Below, in pieces: positions 1 to 8,200 of a stretch of 64,000 nucleotides of DNA. Made by a program: the position numbers and the translations under genes. Under the pieces are notes generated by a model. That model made no database searches. It saw only the letters and a program-made list of their open reading frames with translations, and had not been told where the DNA came from. Source of the DNA: CAZWSX01 sp964636985. Lineage in GTDB: Bacteria; Planctomycetota; Planctomycetia; Pirellulales; Pirellulaceae. The stretch's first letter is position 1, and each line of letters opens with the position of its first letter. Location: assembly GCA_964636985.1 (NCBI GenBank), contig CAZWSX010000028.1:31432-95431 (forward strand). Direction: 5' to 3'.

Positions 1-287
1 ATCGGGTGGCTGCGATCGAGATTCACTTGCCGTCCTGCAAAAAACGGACGAGCGAGTGCCAGCCCAAACAAGGCAATGGCCGCCGCGCGGAGCAGCATCA
101 GGATCAAATCGCGAAGTTCAACAACGCGGCGATTGCGTTCGATAGCCTCCTTGAGGAAATCCATCGCCGCCCAAGCGACGGTCTTATAGCGCCGTCGATT
201 GAACAGATGGATCAAGACGGGGCCAGCGGCGAGAACCGCTCCAGCCGCGGCGAAGTGCCATGCCGTCAAATTCGGAAACCAATCCAT
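1..287 (-). CDS. BatA-type membrane protein, N-terminal part (runs off the left edge)
   Basis: Only the first 95 codons are in the window. Reading leftward from the ATG at 285-287, the protein has a hydrophobic segment at about residues 10-27 ending in LIHLFNRRRY, then a basic linker, then a second hydrophobic segment at about 64-83 (LILMLLRAAAIALFGLALAR). Two such spans with the LFNRRR turn are the usual N-terminus of BatA-like aerotolerance-type proteins, which in planctomycetes normally continue into a von Willebrand or long periplasmic part that is not visible here. It lies 43 bp downstream of the squalene-oxidase-repeat gene on the same strand and is probably co-transcribed with it. The family is inferred from the N-terminus alone. 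Confidence 0.72.
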   Translation of the reverse strand, partial: MDWFPNLTAWHFAAAGAVLAAGPVLIHLFNRRRYKTVAWAAMDFLKEAIERNRRVVELRDLILMLLRAAAIALFGLALARPFFAGRQVNLDRSHP

Positions 288-330
288 ACGCCGTCTACGA
301 CTCCCCTAAAGCTTTTAATTGCCTAATGCT

Positions 331-1518
331 CTAATTGCTGGCCGACGGTTTCGGTTTTGCAAAACCCTCGATTCGTCCTTCTTGCAAAATCGGCAAGTAG
401 CGATTGGGGATCGCCAGGACGAAGCAAGCAACAGCCGTCCCGTAGAGTTCGCCGGGCTTTCCGCCGACTTTGCCGCCGGCCCCGTTCCCCCCTGCCCCGA
501 CGCCATTGTCGAGCCACGAACCAAAAGTCCGTTGGTCCCTGGGGTCTCGCCGCTGGCTAATGACCAAGAAGTCGCGCAGCTTGGGATAGTTGTCGCGCCA
601 ATGTTTGTCGCCAACTTGATAGAGCGCCTGGCCAACGTAGTAGAGCGTATAAGCATCGAACGGCATCAAGCCATCGGGATTTTGGTGCGCCGGCAATTCG
701 CGGATGTGCCGGACGACAAACTCCATGCTCTTTTCGATGCGCCAGTCGTCGTATTGGCCGAACTCCTGCAAGCAGACAACGCCGGCGGCCGCCATGGCGA
801 CCGTCTTTCCACCGCCCCCTCGCGAATAGGTGAACTGCCCAGGTCGCTTCATCTGCTCCGACTCGGGCGCGTTCTGATCTCCTTCCGGAGAATAGTGCTG
901 GCGAACACTCGTGATCGCCGCGTCAATCACTTCTTTGGGAACTTCCAACCCACTATCGACAGCACTGCGCAACGCCTTGGCTTGCATCACAGCCAGGCTG
1001 AGATCGTGGCCGTGCTGCTGCCGCTTGGCGATGTAATCCCACCCCCCGTCGTCGCACTGCGTTTGCGAAATGAGCTTGAGGGCCGAATCGAGCACGCGGC
1101 GAATATCGCGCCGCTGTTTGTACACCATGCCATGGGCCTGGCCGAGAACGAACGTCGCCAGCCCGTGGTTGTACATGTCGTTGCGCGGATCGGAGATGTT
1201 TAATAGTCCCGAATCCTTGCTCCGGTCGAGCATGTAAGCGACGGCCTTATCGCACTCCTTGCCGTACTTGCCGCGTCCCGGAAAATGCCCCGCCGCCATA
1301 AAGGCGAGCGCACCCATGCTCACTAAGCCAAGGTCGTTCGATTCCCAGTTGCCCGAGGTCCCTTGGTTTTTCGCCAGCCACTCCAGGCCCAAATCGAGCG
1401 CCTTTTGCGATTCGGGCGTAATTTCGTCGGCCGCAGCAAAGGCCCGCTGCATTACGCCCGAGGCGAGCAAAGTCGCGAGGGCAGAGCCACCGGCAGCACA
1501 AAAATCGCGACGAAACAT
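331..1518 (-). CDS. Exported squalene-oxidase-repeat (prenyltransferase-like alpha/alpha barrel) protein
   Basis: A 395-residue protein. I start it at the ATG at 1518 (MFRRDF) although the frame is open to 1791, because the 91 extra residues look non-coding and MFRRDF opens a signal sequence with an RR pair and cleavage near AFA-A, compatible with Tat or Sec export. The mature part has alpha-helical repeats with QW-like motifs (LAKNQGTSGNW near 40-50, QTQCDDGGWDY near 150) and a Gly-rich patch near the C-terminus. This is the prenyltransferase/squalene-oxidase repeat fold. The DxDD acid motif of squalene-hopene cyclases is not seen, so I do not call it a cyclase. Planctomycetes often carry such proteins beside MoxR/DUF58/BatA operons, which fits the BatA-like gene downstream. 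Function unknown. Confidence 0.8.
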   Translation of the reverse strand: MFRRDFCAAGGSALATLLASGVMQRAFAAADEITPESQKALDLGLEWLAKNQGTSGNWESNDLGLVSMGALAFMAAGHFPGRGKYGKECDKAVAYMLDRSKDSGLLNISDPRNDMYNHGLATFVLGQAHGMVYKQRRDIRRVLDSALKLISQTQCDDGGWDYIAKRQQHGHDLSLAVMQAKALRSAVDSGLEVPKEVIDAAITSVRQHYSPEGDQNAPESEQMKRPGQFTYSRGGGGKTVAMAAAGVVCLQEFGQYDDWRIEKSMEFVVRHIRELPAHQNPDGLMPFDAYTLYYVGQALYQVGDKHWRDNYPKLRDFLVISQRRDPRDQRTFGSWLDNGVGAGGNGAGGKVGGKPGELYGTAVACFVLAIPNRYLPILQEGRIEGFAKPKPSASN

Positions 1519-2090
1519 GAGGGCATCCAGCCAATCGACGGTTTTTTTGACGATCGAGGCGCCTAGGGGATTCACCCGAGGAGCGGTTATCTGAAAAGGG
1601 AATGGCACAATGCGGGAGGGGGTTACAGGGGGCGGCAGGAAAAGGCGCCGCAACATCGCCATTGTTGCGCAGCGGCGGATAGACCGCCATTCCCGAAGTA
1701 ACGCTCGCAAGTTCTGCGAAGCAGCGCCGACGCCCAAATTGAGTCGGGCGCGCAAGTCGCCGAGAACGCGACAGCCATCGCGGACTTGCAAGCTGGCTGC
1801 TTCCCACGTCGGCTGGTTGCGTTCGAGAACCGATGGCGGCGATCATGGTCGCGAGCGCACCCTTCAGACCCAAATGGAATTGGCATCGCGAAAGCGCGCG
1901 GCGAGCAGTTGTTCGCCTGCGTAGGGCCGCACTTCACAGTTGTTAATAGATACTTCACATATATGTGGCTTGATGATAGGCGGCGCACTCGCAGTGTTAG
2001 TCCCGAGCAACTGATTGAATCGGCAACTCCTCATCCTTAGAATGCCCCCTCGGCAGATCTTCTTAGGGCACATTTCTTTGGGAGGGACTC
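1519..2090. other. Intergenic region between divergent genes
   Basis: About 570 bases without a supported gene. The short open frames here on both strands have no recognisable protein character. The only structure I see is a perfect 12-base palindrome, CACATATATGTG, at 1956-1967 in a locally AT-rich stretch, about 125 bases before the PEP-CTERM gene. It could be an operator or part of a promoter, but the evidence is weak. The region must hold the promoters of both flanking genes. Confidence 0.4.
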
Positions 2091-2897
2091 ATGAATTTGA
2101 GATTGGCAGTCATATTGTGCGCGCTCGTTGCTTTAATGGGCACACAGGCAGCGGAGGCCGGCATCATCGTCGTGAACTACTGGCAGTTCACGGCAAATGG
2201 ACAAGGTTATTTTCAGGAGTACGGCGCGCCCGCTCGAACTAACGTGCCTGGAACCAATTTTCAGGACATTAGCCGGATCGGCCTCTCTCCATCCGCAACC
2301 GAGGTCCAGCAAATCACGGACGTATCGACCGCGACGCGAACCTTTGGCACGAGAATTACCGGCGACGGGACGAACACACTTACGTTGTCTTCCAACCTTC
2401 GCGCCTTGCTGCAAGGCCAAGACTATTCGGACAATGGCAACCGCCAGTCCGATGGCGACATGCTTTGGTTCACCGATGTCGTCGTCACGGAGACCGGCAA
2501 GTATGACCTGTTCACTTCTTTCTCCACTCGCGGAATGAGCGTTACTTCGCCGGATGGTACGGGCTACGGCTACTACGGAGGAGGAGGGGGAGTCTTCATC
2601 AATGACGGTTTCACCCCAGTCTATACCACCGGTGCCACTCCGAACTTTGATGTCCCGACTCCTAACACAACCTTCTTCTCCACACATGCCCAATTAGACC
2701 TGCAGGCTTTCACCACCTATCGCATCTTTGTCGGAAGCTACATGTACGCGGGCTTCGGCGGCCCGGTCCTGGTAAATTACAACACGGGTTGGGACGTCAC
2801 CTTGCGTGAAACTCCAGCCGTACCGGAACCAACAAGTTTGGCCATCGCCGCTACAGGCGGGCTATTGTTCTTGGGCCTTCGCCGACGTCGAAGCTAG
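2091..2897 (+). CDS. PEP-CTERM exported protein
   Basis: A 268-residue protein with an N-terminal signal peptide (about residues 1-23, ending TQAAEA) and a C-terminal sorting signal: VPEPTS, a hydrophobic span and RRRRS. This is the PEP-CTERM tripartite tag recognised by exosortase, which removes the tail during export to the cell surface or envelope. The body is rich in Gly, Thr, Asn and aromatic residues and is predicted to be a beta-rich surface domain of no family I recognise. A clear GGGAGGG ribosome site at 2080-2086 fixes the ATG. The exosortase is not in this window. A hairpin follows the stop at 2938-2962. Confidence 0.88.
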   Translation: MNLRLAVILCALVALMGTQAAEAGIIVVNYWQFTANGQGYFQEYGAPARTNVPGTNFQDISRIGLSPSATEVQQITDVSTATRTFGTRITGDGTNTLTLSSNLRALLQGQDYSDNGNRQSDGDMLWFTDVVVTETGKYDLFTSFSTRGMSVTSPDGTGYGYYGGGGGVFINDGFTPVYTTGATPNFDVPTPNTTFFSTHAQLDLQAFTTYRIFVGSYMYAGFGGPVLVNYNTGWDVTLRETPAVPEPTSLAIAATGGLLFLGLRRRRS

Positions 2898-2937
2898 GCT
2901 CCTCGAGACTGGCAATAGGCGCACCGATCGACAAGCA

Positions 2938-2962
2938 AACGGCCGCGGGGTTCGCGGCCGTT
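2938..2962. terminator. Hairpin terminator between convergent genes
   Basis: A perfect 10-bp stem (2938-2947 with 2953-2962) and a 5-base loop, followed by GCCGTTTT on the + strand. It sits between the convergent PEP-CTERM and DinB-like genes. It probably ends transcription from the left and may serve both directions. Confidence 0.7.
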
Positions 2963-2983
2963 GCCGTTTTCGAGGAACGCGAA

Positions 2984-3502
2984 CTACGCGTCGTACGGCG
3001 GCGTTACCTCAATGCCCAACATCCGCAGATAGACCGCCAAAATCGCGCGATGATGCACCAGGTGGTTCAGCACCCACGTCCGCAGGCATTCTCCCTTGGG
3101 CATGGTGAAATAAGTCTGACCGGCGGCTTTAAGCGACCACGGTTCAGCCATCGCTGCGTCGGTCGTTTTTGCCAGGGCAGTGCGGGCCGCCGTGACGTTC
3201 CTATCGAAATCTGCCATCAGCGTCGCCGGATCTCGCCCGAGCGGGGCCTCGTATTTGGGCCCATCGACAGGCGACATGTCGAATTCGGGCAGGTCGGTGA
3301 TCAATGGTGTCCAACTCACCACTTCGACGATGTGCCCCGCGTTCCACGCGATGGTGTGCAAACTCTCGTGCACTTTCTTTTCGAGAATGTCGGCGGTAAC
3401 GGCCGACAAAATCCGCCGTGTGCGGGCCATCTCGCGATCGAACTCCGGCAACATGATGTCGGCGAGAGACGTGGAACTCTTAGAAGTGGAACTGTTCGGC
3501 AT
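2984..3502 (-). CDS. DinB-like four-helix metal-binding protein
   Basis: A 172-residue protein. The start is placed at the ATG at 3500-3502, with GGGAG about 8 bases upstream. The open frame extends further to 3640, but that extension has no family character. It is a helical bundle with His residues near 49 and 57 (HTIAWNAGHIVEV) and NHLVHHR near the C-terminus, matching the three-His metal site of DinB/YfiT proteins. The family includes thiol transferases and damage-induced proteins of unknown substrate, so no reaction is assigned. The gene is divergent from the ceramidase-like gene across about 220 bases. Confidence 0.8.
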   Translation of the reverse strand: MPNSSTSKSSTSLADIMLPEFDREMARTRRILSAVTADILEKKVHESLHTIAWNAGHIVEVVSWTPLITDLPEFDMSPVDGPKYEAPLGRDPATLMADFDRNVTAARTALAKTTDAAMAEPWSLKAAGQTYFTMPKGECLRTWVLNHLVHHRAILAVYLRMLGIEVTPPYDA

Positions 3503-3720
3503 CGGATCGCTCCCTGATGAGTGGACGTCTCGTGCGGCCGCCCCCAACCGCACGAGACGAGTCGTGCAAACATCGACAACTTGATCGATGGTCCGCGGAC
3601 AACGACAATGGTGTCCGCCTTGTCGGCAGTAAGTGTACAAATGTTTCTACTGCTGTCAATACAGAAAAGCTAGCTGCCTCGACAAAAGATGAACTCCCGT
3701 TGATTCTCAGGATCCGCAAC

Positions 3721-5232
3721 ATGCGAAAAATCGCTTTGCTCGCTCTCGTTCTCTTGGCTGTGGCTGGTTCAACATTCGCCCGTGCCGATGGACCGGCCCG
3801 CTCCGGCAAACTCTCGTTCGGGTGGGCGCACGAAAGCATCATTCCCGGCAAACCAGTCGCCGTAGGTGGCCAATACCACACTCGCATTTCAGGCGAAGTG
3901 CTTGACCCGCTCACGGTGACCGCACTCGCCATCGAAACGCGCGACGATACGGGCGCAATCGATCAAGCCGTGTGGGTCTCGTGCGACCTGGTCGCCATTC
4001 GCTCGAAAACGGTCGCTGGCGTCCGTAAACGCGTGGCGGCCGAAGTTCCTGACCTCGATCTGCGAAAGATCATCGTCTCGGCCACGCACACGCACACGGC
4101 TCCGGCCATCACCGACGAAAACGAAACCGACTTCCATCCATACGACTTCGTCGGTAGTTGGGCGTACCGCATCCCCGCCGATCAAACGGGAGTGATGCGG
4201 CCGCTGGAGTATCTCGATTTTCTCGAGCAGCAAATCGCCAAGGCAGTCGTCGCCGCCTGGAAATCGCGCAAGCCCGGCGAGTTCAGCCATGCGCTGGGGC
4301 ACGCTTCGATCGCCCGCAACCGCCGCGCGGTCTACTTCGACGGAACGACGCGAATGTATGGCGATACCAAGGACCCTGGCTTTTCCCATTTGGAGGGAAC
4401 CTCGGACGACTCAATCGACCTCTTGTGCTTCGCCCGAGACGGAAAGGTGATCGGAATGGCGATCACCGTCTATTGCCCCTCGCAGCAAACCGAAGGTCTG
4501 AATGCTCTCTCGGCCGACTTCTGGCACGAGACCCGCGCGTTGCTCAAAGAAAAATACTCGCCCGAGCTATTCGTGCTTGGCTTAACCGGGGCCGCAGGCG
4601 ATCAGTCGCCGCACATCCAAATTGACAAGGCCGCCGCGAACGACATGCTCGCCCGCGAGAAGCGAACGGGGCGGCAGGAAACGGCCCGCCGAATTGGCCG
4701 CGCGATCGACGACGTGATCGACGTCGCCAAAGCGTCGCTGCGATCGGATGTCCAGTTCGAGCATCGTGTCGAGGACATGAAGCTGCCCGTATGGCAAGTG
4801 CCGAACGAGCGTTTCCAAAAAGCGACCCAAATCTACGAAGAAGGAAAGGACCAGCTTGAGAAGCTCGCCAGCCCGCAATACATCGAATGGCGAGTGAGCC
4901 GGACGATGCTCGCGCGGCATAAGCTCCAACAGACTGATCCCTTCTACATGACGGAAATCCACGCCCTGCGGCTGAACGACCTCGCCATGGCAACCAATCC
5001 CTTTGAGTTGTTCACCGACTACGGCCTGCGTATGAAGGCTCGTAGCCCTGCGACTCAAACGTCGATTGTCCAGCTGACGTCGGATTGCGCGGCGTATTTG
5101 CCTACCGAGCGAGCTGTCGCCGGAGGCGGTTACAGCGGTCGCATCGACGACGGAGTCGTTGGACCGGAGGGAGGACGCGTTCTCGTCGAAGAAACCAGCC
5201 GCATGATCCGAGAAATGTGGCCGGCGAAATAG
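3721..5232 (+). CDS. Neutral/alkaline ceramidase-family exported hydrolase
   Basis: A 503-residue protein starting at the ATG at 3721, which opens a signal peptide (MRKIALLALVLLAVAGSTFA). The open frame runs back to 3517, but the upstream 68 residues look non-coding and overlap the divergent promoter area. The motif SATHTHTAP (His 123 and His 125) matches the zinc-ligand segment of neutral ceramidases (SATHTHSGP), and LGLTGAAGDQSPH around 284-296 matches the downstream GDxSP region. Such proteins are common in planctomycetes under the ceramidase N-terminal name, but their substrate is not known and need not be ceramide. The stop is 6 bp from the stop of the converging 1605-residue protein gene. 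Confidence 0.78.
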   Translation: MRKIALLALVLLAVAGSTFARADGPARSGKLSFGWAHESIIPGKPVAVGGQYHTRISGEVLDPLTVTALAIETRDDTGAIDQAVWVSCDLVAIRSKTVAGVRKRVAAEVPDLDLRKIIVSATHTHTAPAITDENETDFHPYDFVGSWAYRIPADQTGVMRPLEYLDFLEQQIAKAVVAAWKSRKPGEFSHALGHASIARNRRAVYFDGTTRMYGDTKDPGFSHLEGTSDDSIDLLCFARDGKVIGMAITVYCPSQQTEGLNALSADFWHETRALLKEKYSPELFVLGLTGAAGDQSPHIQIDKAAANDMLAREKRTGRQETARRIGRAIDDVIDVAKASLRSDVQFEHRVEDMKLPVWQVPNERFQKATQIYEEGKDQLEKLASPQYIEWRVSRTMLARHKLQQTDPFYMTEIHALRLNDLAMATNPFELFTDYGLRMKARSPATQTSIVQLTSDCAAYLPTERAVAGGGYSGRIDDGVVGPEGGRVLVEETSRMIREMWPAK

Positions 5233-5238
5233 TCGCAA

Positions 5239-8200
5239 TTACAACTGCAAATCCACGTTCTTCCAATAGACCAGCGCGTGTTCCTGTCCCGCGCTCGGCG
5301 TGGCGACAATGGTCACCACGCCCTCCTTGCCTGCGAACGACGAGAGATCAACGGAGATGTTTTTCCAACGCTCGTTCGGCGACTTTTCGTCGTACGATTG
5401 GCTGGAAACCACCTGGTCGTTGAAACGGACTTCGAGCGACCATTTGCTGTTGGCTTCGTCGCCGACTTGCAGTTTGAGCTGCGCCGGGCCAGCGGCCGGC
5501 ACGCTTACAGGGCGATAGAGCGTGATCGGTTCATTGCCGCGAGCCCGAATGCCTAGCACTTTGGTTTCTCCGTGGGCGTCGATCATGAGCCCACTGGGGT
5601 TGGCGTCGTGCATGGATGCCAAGGTCCACCCCGGCGCGACCACGTTCAGTGCTCGCCACCATTCCGGCTTGAGATGATTGATATACGGCGCGCGGTATTG
5701 AGCGGAAGCCAGCACACCGCCTGCTTGCGGTGCGAGTTCGACGATCGCCCGCTGCGGATTGCGATCGGTGGCGAACGTCGCCAGCCACTTGTCGCCGACT
5801 TGGAATGGCTGCGAGAGCCGCAGGTCGTCCCCTTCGGAACTTTCGATGGCGTTTTCGCCGACGATTTCACCCCGCGCTGCATCAATCCACAGCATTCCTA
5901 GTTTGTGGCGGAGCTGATGCCGATCTTGAAAGCGCCGAACGCCGACGGCGATCTTTCCTTCGCCTAAGATCGCGTTGTCGAGCAACTGGTTATGCGCGAG
6001 CGAGTGGCTGGTATCGGCCAGATCGGGCAAGGCCAACCGCCACTGCAGACTGCCATCCTTCAAGTCGAGCGAGGCTAGCGCATCGCGGCAGGCGATCACA
6101 CACAGACCCTCGTGGATGCCGACGATGCGGCAGACGTCGGGCCAGCAGCGCTGCCAAATCTTGGTGCCGCTTGAAGCATCGAGACAATCAATCGAGGGCG
6201 AGCCTGGCTGCACCACCAGCACGTGCTTGCCAGTGACTACCGGTGGGGCGAAATGCTGGCGGACTGCATAGCCATCGGCTTCGCTGGGGATGTATTCGTT
6301 GCGGCGGACCCAGCAAAGGTGGCCATCGAAGTCGCAGCCCAGCGTCGCGCCCGACAGGGCGACGACCAACCGGTCGCCCGTCGCGGTGACCTCCGCGCAT
6401 TTGCGTTCGAACCAATTCTCCTGCAGCACGAGCAGGTTCGATTCTTTCCGTCGCTCCCCGGTCAGCGCGTCCCATTCGACCAGCGAGAGCTGATTCGGGT
6501 GGTTGCTGTTGCGAGAAACCATCAAGCCATACACGCGTCCGTCGCGAACAAGCGGATCGCTCGCCAGCCAATCCTTTTCTTCGCCGCAGGCTCGCCAAAC
6601 CAGCTTACCGGTCACCTTGTCCCAGCAACAAAGCGTCGGCGATTTGCCAATCAACTGGCGGGCCCAGATGTGCGCTGGCCCGAGCGTCGGCCGCATGGGA
6701 ATGAGCGCCCACTCTTGACCGCGCATTGGTTCGCCAGGCGGTGCTTCGGCTTGCCAGGCTTTTTTCCATTCCGTGGCACTCCATCGCGAAAGACCAAAGC
6801 GGTTGTGCAGATAGAACTCGCTCCCTTCGGCGTTTTTGTCGACCACCACGGCCATCTGGCGAGCGGCCCAATCGATTTGCCACTGGTAGATGAAGCGCGC
6901 CCCTTCCTGATCGGGTGCGTTCCCAAAGGGGCCATCGAAAGTGGCGCGGGTCTCGATTTTAAAATGCGAGATGGGCGGAACCGCTCCCGCCGCGGCGGGT
7001 CGACTCTCGGTCGCTTGCCGAGCCGTTCCCAGCTGGCGAAGCACGTCTTCGAACGCCGCGCCATCCATGCGACGGCTTCCCAATTCGACGGGCGTCGGTG
7101 CCGCCTCGGCAACATAGTTGCCACGAAGGCTTTGTCCCAACCGGCTCTTCGCGTTGGATTGCAATCGGATGGTATCGACCGCGCTGGAATCGCGCTCGGC
7201 AATCGCGTCGGCGACTCGCCGAGCCTGATCGAAATAAGCGCTCGCCAATTCGAATCGCCCGCGCGTCAGTTCGCTGTCGCCTAACCAAGTTAGCCCTTCG
7301 ACCGCTGCGGGGACATCGCCGAAAACGCCGGCGGACAACGCTACCGCGGCCGCGTCTCCTCGTTGAATGGCCGCACGAACGCGGATATCGGCGCGAGCTT
7401 CTTCACCATGCAACGCCTCCCGCATGCCGGGCACGCGATCCAACTCGCCACGCCAGGCGTCGACAAGCCCCAGCACCAGGTCCGGGTCGTGTTTCGAGAC
7501 AATCAATTCTCGCGATCCGCGCGAGCGATCGAGCATCAGCCGCGCGGCGCCGACGAAATCGTTTCCGTCGATCAGGCCGACCACTTCGGACCAAGTGTCG
7601 TAGGCGCTTTTCGACGCTGGGTCGGCGTACATTGGCTTGGCGTCGCTGCGCAGCAGACGCGTGGGACCATAAGGGCCGGGGCGGGCCGATCCGCGGCTGC
7701 GCATCTCGGCCCAATCGAGCAGCGGATTCTGCGGATGCCAGCGGAACATGCGGATCGCGTCGACAAACTCGTCGACCTGCTCCATGTCCTGCCGCACCAC
7801 CAAGGCTTTGAGCATGTTCGTTTCATGCTGGATGTGCTCGTTCTGATCCGACCGCGTCGCCATCGCCAGCGGCGTCGCCAAACTCTGGTCGCGCAAGGTC
7901 ACATAGTTGTGAACGTCGAACTCCTGATCGGCCTCGGCCAGCAGTTGGCTGGTCTGCGTGAACCATTGCCGCGGATAATTGGGCGAGAAGAGCGATGCCG
8001 CCGCCAGCAACTCGTTGCGAGTCTGAATCGAGACGGGTTCGTCCGCCGAGGGACTGCAAACATCCGTCAGCAACAGACGCATGATCTCGATCGACAATTC
8101 ACGATTCACACCTCCGGCGAGCGAACGCACTGCGCAAGCTCGGCGCCATTTGGTCCACGAGACGTCAGCCGGCTTGCTCTTAAGCGCCTCGGTAATCCAG

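Noticed and set aside
319..1203. Long open frame on the + strand opposite the squalene-oxidase-repeat gene
   Set aside because: It mirrors codon positions of the real gene and its product is Arg/Pro-rich with no coherent fold, as expected for an antisense frame in GC-rich coding DNA.
1956..1967. 12-base palindrome CACATATATGTG as an operator
   Set aside because: AT-rich alternating sequences form short palindromes easily; a single copy far from the start is too weak to claim.
6223..7284. 353-codon open frame opposite the 1605-residue protein
   Set aside because: Shadow frame. The minus-strand reading is unbroken and contains propeller repeats.
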